A stretch of 64,000 nucleotides of DNA from the NCBI RefSeq assembly GCF_023520895.1, contig NZ_CP026029.1, forward strand, positions 682,001-746,000, written 5' to 3'. Position 1 is the stretch's first letter. Every line of letters starts with the position of its first letter. Shown one piece after another: positions 53,159-61,560 of the stretch. The position numbers were made by a program, and so were the translations under genes. The notes under the pieces were generated by a model. That model saw nothing but the letters and a program-made list of their open reading frames with translations. It made no database searches and was not told the DNA's origin. Source of the DNA: Paenibacillus sp. PK3_47. GTDB lineage: Bacteria > Bacillota > Bacilli > Paenibacillales > Paenibacillaceae.

Positions 53159-54711
53159 CAGCTGACGTTTCCTGTATAACCTGCATTGAGGAACTTGTAA
53201 TGCTCATCTTCACGCGAGACCACAGATACATTGTTCATGCTGAGACCTGTGATATTATAAGCTTTCAGCCCGTATTTTCCGATGGCTGCCACATTCTCCA
53301 GCACAATGTTCTGCAGCGGGCTTTCCGGCAGTCCGGCCATAAACACCGCATTCCCGGCATGGGTGTCCAGCACGATATTCCTGAATCTGATGTCACGGAT
53401 GATTGAGGTTCCTTCATTCACTTCTGCCAGAAGATTGGGATCATATTCTTTTTGGCTGTAAAACTGATCAATGTTGATCGCGCCCCGGAACCATTCGCAG
53501 TCCCCATGCTCCAGGCTGTAGTTGGTTAATGTGCAGTCTTCATACACAATATTTTCGATGACAGCGCCCCTGCCTCTTGGTGCCTTTACCGTTCCGATGC
53601 TGTATACCTCCTCAAAGGTGCAGCCGCTGACCCGCACATTATGTATGCCACCAGCCATTTCACTGCCTATAGCCACCCCAAACCCGCTTTTGAAGCGGCA
53701 GTTCGTAATCCGGATATCCCGCGATGGAATCCCCACTTTCCTGCCTTCCTCATCACGCCCGGATTTAATGGCGATACAGTCATCCTGGCTGGCAATCATC
53801 GAGTTAAAAATGTAGACATCACTGCAGGAATCAGGATTCAAGCCGTCCCCGTTGTAAATATTCCCGTATCTTCTTCCGTACTCATCGGTTTTGGTATGGA
53901 TGCTGACATGGTTGACGCTGACATGATTGCAGTAGATCAGATGTACACACCAGGCAGGAGAATGACGGACCGCAATGTCCTTCAGATAGACGTAATCAAC
54001 GTTCCGGAGACAGACCGCTCTGCCTCTGAACCCCTTTTTCTCGGCCATTTCCTGCTTGAACAGAGCTGTTCCGTTCGCATCAATGGTTCCGCCGCCTTCA
54101 ATGGTGATATACTCAAGCGGTTCTCCGTTACTGTCCCCGGTATTCACCAGACTCGCATAACAGAGCTGTTCTCTGCCTTCCCATCTATAGGTCATGACCG
54201 GATAATCCTCCGCATGCCCGCTGCCCAATAAGACGCCGCCTTTTTCGATATAGAGTGACATATTGCTTTTCAGAAAAATTGCCCCTGTTACAAAAACACC
54301 CTCCGGTACATACACAGTCCCTCCAGGGGAACAAGCATCAATGGCTGCCTGGATTGCCTGCGTGTTCAGATTCTCTCTGCCCTTTACAGCACCGAATGCG
54401 GTAATATCAAAACGCTCTCCAGCGGACCTGGTAGAAACCAAGACCTTTCGGCTTGGCGGGGATACACTTCCAGTTTTGGATACAGCGCATACATAGACTT
54501 CATATTCTTGTGAGGGTGTTAGCCCGGTTACCGTGTAATCCGTTGCTGTACCTATGCCATGGATACTTCCGTTTACATACACCCGGTAACAGGCGATGTC
54601 CGCAGTGTCAGCCGGTTTATCCCACAGCAGGGCGATGCTGTCCGCTCTTTGTGAAGCTGGGGGAGATAGTAAATGAAGCGCTGTCAAATCCCGGTCCGTA
54701 CCTGTTGTCAA
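53158..54711 (-). CDS. GH28 polygalacturonase-like enzyme with fibronectin-III domain
   Basis: A 517-residue protein. An FN3 domain occupies about 20-95 (IALLWDKPADTADIACYRVYVNG). A GH28 right-handed beta-helix follows, with the catalytic motifs GLNPDSC and SQDDCIAIKSG, then GFGVAIGSEMAGGIHNVRV. It has no signal peptide, so it probably cleaves imported oligogalacturonides as an exo-enzyme. The start is TTG 54711 with GAGGAAGG upstream. It is the first gene of the GH28-GH105 operon, divergent from an AraC regulator. Confidence 0.9.
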   Translation of the reverse strand: MTTGTDRDLTALHLLSPPASQRADSIALLWDKPADTADIACYRVYVNGSIHGIGTATDYTVTGLTPSQEYEVYVCAVSKTGSVSPPSRKVLVSTRSAGERFDITAFGAVKGRENLNTQAIQAAIDACSPGGTVYVPEGVFVTGAIFLKSNMSLYIEKGGVLLGSGHAEDYPVMTYRWEGREQLCYASLVNTGDSNGEPLEYITIEGGGTIDANGTALFKQEMAEKKGFRGRAVCLRNVDYVYLKDIAVRHSPAWCVHLIYCNHVSVNHVSIHTKTDEYGRRYGNIYNGDGLNPDSCSDVYIFNSMIASQDDCIAIKSGRDEEGRKVGIPSRDIRITNCRFKSGFGVAIGSEMAGGIHNVRVSGCTFEEVYSIGTVKAPRGRGAVIENIVYEDCTLTNYSLEHGDCEWFRGAINIDQFYSQKEYDPNLLAEVNEGTSIIRDIRFRNIVLDTHAGNAVFMAGLPESPLQNIVLENVAAIGKYGLKAYNITGLSMNNVSVVSREDEHYKFLNAGYTGNVS

Positions 54712-54876
54712 ATCATCCTTCCTCTCTTCCTTCGTCTTTTCTTGCTTTCTTCGCGTAAACAGATTAACACAATATAAATGGGATTACTCCGCAATTAAAA
54801 GCAAAAATGCACCAATTCCATTTATTTTGCTATAATTGATCCATCATTTGATGCTTCCTTATAGAAAGGAGTCACC

Positions 54877-55737
54877 ATGTCCTTATCTTCGATTCCCGGC
54901 ATGCTGCGCTTCGGCTCAGGCAATGATCCCTTCAAGGTGGAGTTTGACCGCCGGAACGGCCATTTTTCGATGAACAACAATCATTATCATATTGAACATG
55001 AACTTTTCTATCTGATGAGCGGCGAACGCAAGTATTTCGTCAAGGACAGCGTGTACCATATTCAGGCAGGCGATCTTGTCATGGTCAACTCCAACGCTCT
55101 CCACAAAACCTCCGGATGGGGGCAGCCCAATCATGAGCGGATTGTCCTGTATTATTCTCCTGATTTTTTTGAGGGCTTCGGGCCGGAGGAGAGGCAGCTG
55201 CTGCTTGCCCCTTTTACCCTTGACAACCCGCACATCCGCCTGAATCTTCAGGAGAAAATGTATGTAGACACTATGATTCACTCCTTGTTACACGAACTTA
55301 GCGAGCAGCCTCCGGGTTACACTCTGCATATCCGCAATGTTGCCGCCGGGCTGCTGCTGTATATTGCCCGTTCTGCCCTGAAGCGCGGATCTCAGGCTGT
55401 GCATGAACCGTCACCTGTGCAGGATAAGATGACAGATATCGTCCGCCACATCAACCTGCATTACGGCGAGGTCCTGCAGCTGGATACCATTGCCCGTAAA
55501 TTCTATATCAGCAAAAGCCACCTAAGCCGCGTGTTCAAACATATTACCGGTTTTGGTTTTACAGAGTACGTGAATATCACCCGGGTCAGAGAAGCGGAAC
55601 GGCTGCTGCGTGACACCGATTGGAGCATCACCATGGTATCGGAGCACTGCGGCTTCGAGAGCCTTACCCATTTCGGCAAAGTATTCAAAACCCTCTCCGG
55701 GCTTACGCCCCGCGACTACCGGAAGCTGCAGCGTTAG
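54877..55737 (+). CDS. AraC-family regulator with N-terminal cupin, pectin operon
   Basis: A 286-residue protein: N-terminal AraC-binding cupin (HYHIEHELFYLMSGERKYFVKDSVYHIQAGDLVMVNSNALHKT) and C-terminal AraC double helix-turn-helix (HLSRVFKHITGFGFTEYVN, FGKVFKTLSGLTPRDYRK). AAAGGAG lies seven bases before the ATG, and a TATAAT at 54831 may be its -10. It is divergent from GH28-GH105 across 165 bp and probably activates them in response to a galacturonide or rhamnose-type sugar. Confidence 0.9.
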   Translation: MSLSSIPGMLRFGSGNDPFKVEFDRRNGHFSMNNNHYHIEHELFYLMSGERKYFVKDSVYHIQAGDLVMVNSNALHKTSGWGQPNHERIVLYYSPDFFEGFGPEERQLLLAPFTLDNPHIRLNLQEKMYVDTMIHSLLHELSEQPPGYTLHIRNVAAGLLLYIARSALKRGSQAVHEPSPVQDKMTDIVRHINLHYGEVLQLDTIARKFYISKSHLSRVFKHITGFGFTEYVNITRVREAERLLRDTDWSITMVSEHCGFESLTHFGKVFKTLSGLTPRDYRKLQR

Positions 55738-55794
55738 GGGCTCTGTATGCTTACTGGCGTGAATCTATCAAGTAATTAACTAACTAATTAACGG

Positions 55795-56015
55795 CTCAGG
55801 AGTGCGTACATTGATCCTAAGTGGAAATTCTCCATTTAATACGCCGGCAAATACCGGTACTCCAATGTTAGTAGGAAAAACTCCACCTAAATGTGCCGGA
55901 TTAGCTTCCAAAGACCTTTTTCTGCCCGATTAGCAGGAGAATTTCCAACTAAAGCTCGTAAATAAGGAAAAAGGACAGAATTAGGTGGAGGAAATCCATT
56001 TAAGCCCAGTAGCAT
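55795..56015. repeat. Four-hairpin dispersed element, copy B
   Basis: Imperfect inverted repeats start at 55817, 55868, 55930 and 55981, giving steps of 51, 62 and 51 bp. The reverse complement of the whole stretch aligns with 6855-7070, including spacers such as CTCCACCTAATTCTGTCC (copy A CTCCACCTAATCCTGTGC). The two copies are therefore inverted relative to each other. There is no gene in 55738-56169. Confidence 0.8.
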
Positions 56016-56066
56016 TCAGCCTCCACCGTCTGCAAAGGATCTGACGCAGCGTGACCTTTACATTTA

Positions 56067-56150
56067 GCACATTGTATTCGTTTTTTCGCATACATTTGCC
56101 CCAGAACCCCCGCTGCAGCACATTGTGTTCACTTTTCCGCATATTAACCC
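56067..56150. repeat. GCACATT-family hairpin repeat, two units
   Basis: Units starting GCACATTGTATTCG (56067) and GCACATTGTGTTCA (56118) lie exactly 51 bp apart, each ending in TTTTTCGCATAC-like sequence. It directly follows the four-hairpin element and precedes the dhaK terminator. Confidence 0.75.
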
Positions 56151-56169
56151 CCTACAGCCCCTCCTGCGC

Positions 56170-56202
56170 AAAAAGACCTCCCCGGCAAATGCCGGAGAGG
56201 CC
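56170..56202 (-). terminator. Terminator of the gldA-dhaK operon
   Basis: On the minus strand GGCCTCTCCGGC and GCCGGGGAGGTC form a 12-pair stem around ATTT, followed by five T. It lies about 42 bp past the dhaK stop. Confidence 0.85.
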
Positions 56203-56243
56203 CGATCGGTCAGATTATCCAGTTTTCTTACTGATTTCCTTCC

Positions 56244-58010
56244 TTATTTCAAAGCTTCAGACAGTTCCTTAAAAATAACCCCGAGCGCATAAGCACCCGC
56301 ATCCGGATAGCCGATACTGCGGTCGCCGACCGTGCCTGCGCGTCCCATGCGGGCCGCAATGGCTTCTGTCTTCCGTGCGCCTGCAGCGGCGGCCTCTGCC
56401 CCTTTGGCAAAAGCGGTCTTGAAATCCTCGCCTGCCTCGCTGCTCGCTGTCCAGGAATCCGCGCAGGGGACAAGCGCATCGATTAAGGTTTTGTCTCCGA
56501 CAACAGCCCCCCTTCCGAAGGAACGCTCGCCAACCGATTGAATGCCTGCTACCGCAGCCTGCATCATTTCGGCAAACTCGGAGACGTTGATCTCCGTTTT
56601 GGCGCCGACAGCCTTGCCCGCCGAACGGAACGCCGAACCCCAGATCGGGCCGGAAGCTCCCCCGCAGTGCTCCATGATCACGAGTGAGCAGGCATTCAGG
56701 AACGTTCCGATATCACTTCTGCTGTGAGCCGTAAGCTCCGGCCATTCCCGTTTCAGCTGCCGGAAGCCCTTGGCAATGCTCATCCCGAAATCGCCGTCAC
56801 CGGCATGGGCATCCAGTTCACAGAACGGAACTTCCTTCCTGATAATGACCTCGCTCATCTTGTCCAGCAGATACACGAAATTATCGAGGGTAAAGGTATG
56901 CTCTGCAACCCTGGCATATTCTTCAGGTGTTTCCGTCTCAAAGGATGCGGCAGCTTCCGTTGTATCCCCCTCCGCAATATCGCTGTAAACCACACTTTCC
57001 CCCGGCCCGGACATTTTGAAACCAGGAGTATCACTCTCCTTGAACAGCAGCGTCTTCAGTTCCTCATCCAATTTCATGATCGTTACAGAAGCTCCAGCCA
57101 TATCAATACTGGTCATATAGTTGCCGACAAAGGCTGCACTCACCGTAATATTGCTCTTTCCGGCCAGCTCCCGCATCACCGAATTATTCAGCACGTACAG
57201 CTCCAGCAGCGGAGTGCCGCCAAAGCCGTTAATCAGGAGCGCAATCTCAGCAGGACTGCTGTCGTCTCCCACCTTCAAATCTGCTAAAAGCGCCTCAACC
57301 ATTCGCTTCGCCAGCTCATCGGCAGAGGCCGCTTTTTCGCGGCGGATGCCCGGCTCCCCGTGGATGCCGACACCGTACTCCATCTCATCTTCAGCAATTT
57401 CAAAGGTAGGTGTTCCCTTGGCTGGCACCGTACAGGAGGTTAACGCGAAGCCGATACTGCGCACATTTGCAGCGGCCTTCTCTGCAGCAGCCTTGACTTC
57501 GGCCAGACTCCGGCCTTCTTCCGCTGCCGCCCCGGCGATTTTGTGCACCAGTACCGTTCCCGCCACTCCCCGGCGTCCGACCGTATACAGGCTGTCCTGC
57601 ACCGAAATATCATCGTCCACCCGGACATAATCTACTTCAATGCCGTCCTCACCGGCCAAAAAGGCAGCGTTTTTGAAGTTCATCATGTCACCGCTGTAAT
57701 TTTTGATGATCATCAAGGTCCCCTTGCGGCTCGCAGTAGCCTTGATGGCCTGATAAACCTGAATCTGGGACGGAGAGGCAAAAATATCCCCGCATACCGC
57801 CGCATCCAGCATACCCTTGCCTACATATCCCGCATGGGCAGGCTCATGCCCGCTGCCGCCGCCGCTGATGAGACTGACTTTATCCGGATTGACGTCTTTC
57901 TTTTTAATAATTTTATATTTCTTCACAAATTCAAGCTCCGGATGAGCCATGGCGATCCCGTTGCACATCTCAATGACAGCATTCTCCGGCTGGTTGATGA
58001 TTTTCTTCAT
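56244..58010 (-). CDS. dhaK: ATP-dependent dihydroxyacetone kinase, DhaK-DhaL fusion
   Basis: A 588-residue fusion. The DhaK domain (1-335) has GGGSGHEPAHAGYVGKGMLDAAV and the covalent substrate His in GVGIHGEPGI. The DhaL ATP-binding domain (about 390-588) has the magnesium-binding loop DAHAGDGDFGMSIAKG and HCGGASGPIWG. The fused form uses ATP directly, unlike the PTS-dependent K/L/M set, and no dhaM is present. It phosphorylates dihydroxyacetone made by the glycerol dehydrogenase encoded just upstream. The start follows the gldA stop directly, with GGGGGG nine bases upstream. Confidence 0.94.
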   Translation of the reverse strand: MKKIINQPENAVIEMCNGIAMAHPELEFVKKYKIIKKKDVNPDKVSLISGGGSGHEPAHAGYVGKGMLDAAVCGDIFASPSQIQVYQAIKATASRKGTLMIIKNYSGDMMNFKNAAFLAGEDGIEVDYVRVDDDISVQDSLYTVGRRGVAGTVLVHKIAGAAAEEGRSLAEVKAAAEKAAANVRSIGFALTSCTVPAKGTPTFEIAEDEMEYGVGIHGEPGIRREKAASADELAKRMVEALLADLKVGDDSSPAEIALLINGFGGTPLLELYVLNNSVMRELAGKSNITVSAAFVGNYMTSIDMAGASVTIMKLDEELKTLLFKESDTPGFKMSGPGESVVYSDIAEGDTTEAAASFETETPEEYARVAEHTFTLDNFVYLLDKMSEVIIRKEVPFCELDAHAGDGDFGMSIAKGFRQLKREWPELTAHSRSDIGTFLNACSLVIMEHCGGASGPIWGSAFRSAGKAVGAKTEINVSEFAEMMQAAVAGIQSVGERSFGRGAVVGDKTLIDALVPCADSWTASSEAGEDFKTAFAKGAEAAAAGARKTEAIAARMGRAGTVGDRSIGYPDAGAYALGVIFKELSEALK

Positions 58011-59150
58011 TTATTCAGCCCCCCGGGATTGCTTGTAGTTCTGGCCGATACGGTCTGCCGCAGCAATTGCCGCCGCCACTGCCTGGACGGTGACCGGGAA
58101 CGGCATCGCATGAATCGATTCCTCGGGAATGCAAGCTTTTTCAGCAACCTGAAGCAGCTCTTCTGCTGTAATATGATCTACACCGATATCCGCGAGACAC
58201 ACCGGCAGGCCGACCTCCAGGCAGAAATCCAGCACCTGGTACAGCTCCGCCTCCGGCGCATTCTCCAGCACCAGCTGGGCAATCGTGCCGAAAGCCACCT
58301 TTTCCCCATGGTAGTAGTGATGTGTGCCTTCAAGAATCGTCAATCCGTCATGGATGGCATGCGCCCCGCCAAGTCCTGCACTTTCGAACCCGAGTCCGGA
58401 TAGCAAAATATTCGTCTCGACGATATTCTCGAGTGCCTGTGTCACCACGTTGCAGTCACTTGCAATCTTCGCCTTCGCCCCGTCTTTCAGCAGCATCTCA
58501 TAACAAAGCGCAGCGAGCGCCAGCGCCGCATGGGTTCCCACTGCCGGAGGGCAGTAGCCTTCTCTTGAGCCTGTCGGAAGACTCGCGTTCACTCTGGAGT
58601 AAGATGCGGCAGTGGCTCTGGCTTCAAAATAAGTGGACAGCGCATCCCCCATCCCTGCCACAAGAAAACGTGTCGGCGCATTTGCGATCACCGTCGTATC
58701 TACCAATACTACGCTCGGGCTTTGCTTGAAATAAGCATAATCATCAAACGCCCCGTCCGGGGTGTACAGCACCGCCGAATGGCTTGTTGGCGCATCAGTT
58801 GCCGCAATGGTCGGACAGATAATCAGGGCTTCTCCCTGGGCTACACATTTGGCAGCATCGATCGCCTTCCCTCCGCCGAGGCCAATGGTGCAGGTGCACC
58901 CTTTTTCAGCCGCAACTGCTTGAAGTCTGGCGACTTCCTCCCGTGAACACTCACCGTTAAAACCGCTTTCAACGAAGCTTATATTGAACTTGGCGGCTGT
59001 CGCATCGAGCTTGTCCTTCACCCGCTTCACATCCTCCGGATGGGCAATTAACAAAGCAGAGGAACCGAAGGATTGTACAAAGTAACCCAGATTGAGTAAT
59101 TCGTCTTCACCTTGAACATATTTGGCCGGACTGATGAACGCTTTTCTCAT
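58011..59150 (-). CDS. gldA: Glycerol dehydrogenase
   Basis: An iron-containing-alcohol-dehydrogenase-fold enzyme of 379 residues. The NAD site is TIGLGGGKAIDAAKCVA. The zinc ligands are the Asp in GMGDALSTYFEA and the His residues in GLGGAHAIHDGL and HHYYHGEKVAFG. It oxidises glycerol to dihydroxyacetone with NAD. ATG 59150 has AGGAGG ten bases upstream; a frame to 59177 lacks support. It is the first gene of gldA-dhaK, divergent from the PocR-AraC gene. Confidence 0.94.
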   Translation of the reverse strand: MRKAFISPAKYVQGEDELLNLGYFVQSFGSSALLIAHPEDVKRVKDKLDATAAKFNISFVESGFNGECSREEVARLQAVAAEKGCTCTIGLGGGKAIDAAKCVAQGEALIICPTIAATDAPTSHSAVLYTPDGAFDDYAYFKQSPSVVLVDTTVIANAPTRFLVAGMGDALSTYFEARATAASYSRVNASLPTGSREGYCPPAVGTHAALALAALCYEMLLKDGAKAKIASDCNVVTQALENIVETNILLSGLGFESAGLGGAHAIHDGLTILEGTHHYYHGEKVAFGTIAQLVLENAPEAELYQVLDFCLEVGLPVCLADIGVDHITAEELLQVAEKACIPEESIHAMPFPVTVQAVAAAIAAADRIGQNYKQSRGAE

Positions 59151-59166
59151 TACGCTGACGCCTCCT

Positions 59167-59276
59167 GTATAGTACAAATTTTAATTTATTTAAAGTATAA
59201 AGCAGGATATCCCGTTTGATAGTGGAATATCATAGCTGATAATTATAATTTCCGATCGTAATTTTTTGCACTATAC
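59167..59276. promoter_or_regulatory. Paired GYACTATAC motifs in the gldA/regulator intergenic region
   Basis: GTACTATAC (minus strand, 59175-59167) and GCACTATAC (plus strand, 59268-59276) lie directly before the ribosome sites of the two divergent genes, in the same orientation relative to each gene. A TATAAT occurs at 59244. The pair may be targets of the PocR-AraC protein. This is inferred from symmetry only. Confidence 0.35.
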
Positions 59277-59301
59277 CGCAGCAAATGGAGGAAAAATCCC
59301 T

Positions 59302-60339
59302 ATGACGACGCTGGAGTCCCTGCAGATCAGCAAATTTTTGGACCTCAAGAAGTGGAAACGGCTTCAGGATTCCCTCGCTACCGTAACCAAGCTCGCCATC
59401 CTTACCGTGGATTATAAAGGTATCCCTGTCACCAGCCACAGCAGCTGCCAGGCGTTTTGCCGGAATGTACGCAAAGATCCCGAGCTCCTGCCCTACTGCC
59501 AAAAGTGTGATTCCCGCGGCGGACTGGAGGCGGTGCGCTTAAATGCGCCTTATGTGTATCTGTGCCATTTTAACATTATCGATATTGCCATTCCGATTAC
59601 GGTTGATGATAAATATCTGGGCGCAGTGATGGCGGGACAGGTCAGGCTGTCCGATCCCGAGAACGGCATGGAGCTGGAGCAGATTGTAAGCTCGAAGAAC
59701 AAATCTTTACACCGGCTCAAAGAAGAACAACTGAAGGAAGCCTACGAACAAATCCCTACCATGACCTATGAAGAAGTCGTAAAAATCTCCAACATGCTGT
59801 TTCTGCTCTGCAACTATATTATTGAAGAAGCACTCGGCAAAAATCTGCTCGCCGAAATGTTCGAGAAGGCAGCCGGAACGGATGAAGGCATTGCACTCTC
59901 GACGCTTCTGCCGGGTTTTACGATCAAGAATATCGAGTCGGTCAAAAAAAATATGACGAACGCCATCGCCGATGCTTACCTGAAGAATACCTTACCCGGT
60001 GAAGGTACATGTACCAACCCGGTTTTAAAACCCGCTATCGATTATATTTACCATAACAAGAGCAAAAATATTCACCTGACCCATATGGCCGGGTTATGCC
60101 ATGTCAGTCCCAGCTATTTCAGCCGGCTGTTTGCCAAGGAGACAGGAGAAAACTTCACCGCTTATCTGTCCCGTCTGAAAGTCCAGTGGGCAAAGCAGCT
60201 GCTAGAGGTTACTGACATGCCTGTGTCGCAGATCAGCGACGAGCTTGGCTTCAATGAGCCGGGATATTTTATTAAAATATTCAAAAAATTCGCTGGCCTC
60301 ACGCCCGCACTGTACCGTAAGGCATTCCGGGAAAATTAA
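59302..60339 (+). CDS. PocR-type sensor, AraC-family regulator of glycerol/DHA genes
   Basis: A 345-residue protein. The PocR ligand-binding domain (about 10-175) has conserved Cys residues (SCQAFCRNVRKDPELLPYCQKCDSRGGLEA, YVYLCHFNIIDIAIPI) and GAVMAGQVRL. The C-terminal AraC domain (245-345) ends with GYFIKIFKKFAGLTPALYRK. PocR domains are known from regulators of diol and glycerol catabolism. ATG 59302 has GGAGG ten bases upstream. It is divergent from gldA-dhaK and probably activates it. Confidence 0.9.
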   Translation: MTTLESLQISKFLDLKKWKRLQDSLATVTKLAILTVDYKGIPVTSHSSCQAFCRNVRKDPELLPYCQKCDSRGGLEAVRLNAPYVYLCHFNIIDIAIPITVDDKYLGAVMAGQVRLSDPENGMELEQIVSSKNKSLHRLKEEQLKEAYEQIPTMTYEEVVKISNMLFLLCNYIIEEALGKNLLAEMFEKAAGTDEGIALSTLLPGFTIKNIESVKKNMTNAIADAYLKNTLPGEGTCTNPVLKPAIDYIYHNKSKNIHLTHMAGLCHVSPSYFSRLFAKETGENFTAYLSRLKVQWAKQLLEVTDMPVSQISDELGFNEPGYFIKIFKKFAGLTPALYRKAFREN

Positions 60340-60487
60340 AATTCGGATAAAGAACATATATGAGTATTTCATCCCCGCTTAAGGTTAGGTTAAGAACACA
60401 GCAAACCGGTGCAAACGGCAGGAAAACAGGAGCGGAATCGCGCTTTACTGCTACTTTTGTTACTTTCCGGACGAAAATGGCTTAAAG

Positions 60488-60517
60488 ACGGGATTTAAAG
60501 GCTTTCCCGTTTTTTTA
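60488..60517 (+). terminator. Terminator of the PocR-AraC gene
   Basis: ACGGGA and TCCCGT pair around an 11-base loop and seven T follow. It lies about 150 bp past the stop, with no convincing gene in between. Confidence 0.7.
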
Positions 60518-60593
60518 CAAACCTCCGCAACAGCGAGTATCATTCCCTGTAAATATACGTGTAACTTCCCGCCGGGCGGGAGACAGGGAGCAG

Positions 60594-61127
60594 ATGATGA
60601 AGATGCAGCGGACAAAAATTTATTATTTCGGTACTCATCCCAGCATGTTGGACCCGGTAAGCCTTAAGGAATTGAGCTTCGGGGTAATCTGGTACGAGGA
60701 GGACCGGCAGCGGTATATTATAAGCTACGGCTTTGGTCCGGATCAGCTTCGCACACTGGCCCAGTTTTGCGCTTCTTCTGCCTACTGCAGATGTTCGAAT
60801 ACAAGAGTCATGCACGAAATTTACAGGAGTATAAGAGACAAGCAGCAGGAACAGGACTGGTCGGCGCGCAGACGGCTAGGCTGGCTGGCAGCTTTTAAAG
60901 ACCCTTGGACAAATCTCCAAAGCGGCTGGTATGTGATCCGGTCCCGCAGCACATTCCCTTTTCATTTGTCTGTTATCCGCAAAACAAGGTACAGTGTCTG
61001 GCTGGAGCATGCAGCTGTCTGCGAGAACGAAAGTGAACTGCTGGACTGCCTGGACAGAACGAGAGCAACCCATCACCTGAAATCCATAGCGCCTTTGGTT
61101 GTGGAAGGGGGCGGCTTCCATGGTTAA
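60594..61127 (+). CDS. Unknown protein, first of an overlapping pair
   Basis: A 177-residue soluble protein rich in aromatic and basic residues (KIYYFGTHPSMLDPVSLKELSFGVIWYEEDRQRYIISYGFG, SARRRLGWLAAFKDPWTNLQSGWYVIRSRS). No family is recognised and no membrane helix or signal is present. ATG 60594 or 60597 follows GGGAG. Its stop overlaps the start of the next gene by eight bases. The pair is flanked by terminators and stands between the glycerol unit and the peptide transporter, so context gives no function. Confidence 0.65.
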   Translation: MMKMQRTKIYYFGTHPSMLDPVSLKELSFGVIWYEEDRQRYIISYGFGPDQLRTLAQFCASSAYCRCSNTRVMHEIYRSIRDKQQEQDWSARRRLGWLAAFKDPWTNLQSGWYVIRSRSTFPFHLSVIRKTRYSVWLEHAAVCENESELLDCLDRTRATHHLKSIAPLVVEGGGFHG

Positions 61128-61506
61128 CGGCAGATTGTCACACATCGAGCTGTTTGCGTTTGATCATGAGCCGTCTACCGACAGGCACCTTCGTCCGGGA
61201 TCTTTATATCTTCTGTTAAAATTGACCTGCGGGGAGTGTGCCTGTTACGGGCAGTGTGTGATTTTACCGGATGACGGCGTGTTTGATCTTACAAAATGGG
61301 GCGCTTATCTGCGGTGTATCCGCCATTCCACCGCCCAGGAGATCCTGCAGACGGTAACGCTCCAGGAGCATGAGTGGACAACCGGGCAGCGGGTACTGCT
61401 GCACTCCGCCCTATCGGCACTGCTTCAAGACACGAATACTGCTGCAGCCCTGCCGTTATCCGTTCTGTTCGGGGAATCCGTGTCCTACTATTCCATCTTA
61501 ACCTGA
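61120..61506 (+). CDS. Unknown protein, enolase-superfamily-N-terminus-like
   Basis: A 128-residue product starting at ATG 61120, with GGAAGGGGG eight bases upstream inside the previous gene. The first part (HIELFAFDHEPSTDRHL, YLLLKLTCGECACYGQCVIL) loosely resembles the N-terminal capping domain of mandelate racemase/muconate cycloisomerase enzymes, but there is no barrel and no catalytic residues. It could be an independent family. Coupled with the gene at 60594. Only a profile search could place it. Confidence 0.6.
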   Translation: MVNGRLSHIELFAFDHEPSTDRHLRPGSLYLLLKLTCGECACYGQCVILPDDGVFDLTKWGAYLRCIRHSTAQEILQTVTLQEHEWTTGQRVLLHSALSALLQDTNTAAALPLSVLFGESVSYYSILT

Positions 61507-61518
61507 GGGGATGCGTGC

Positions 61519-61555
61519 AAAAAAAAGACCGGCCAGCATATGCTGACCGGTCTTT
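61519..61555 (-). terminator. Terminator of the peptide-binding-protein gene (bidirectional)
   Basis: AAAGACCGG-C-CAGC and GCTG-A-CCGGTCTTT form a 13-pair stem with one mismatch around ATAT. On the minus strand it is followed by eight T; on the plus strand it ends the gene pair upstream. Confidence 0.85.
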
Positions 61556-61560
61556 CGTTA

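Noticed and set aside
60358..60485. Possible 42-codon ORF before the terminator at 60488
   Set aside because: No ribosome site and no composition unlike intergenic DNA.
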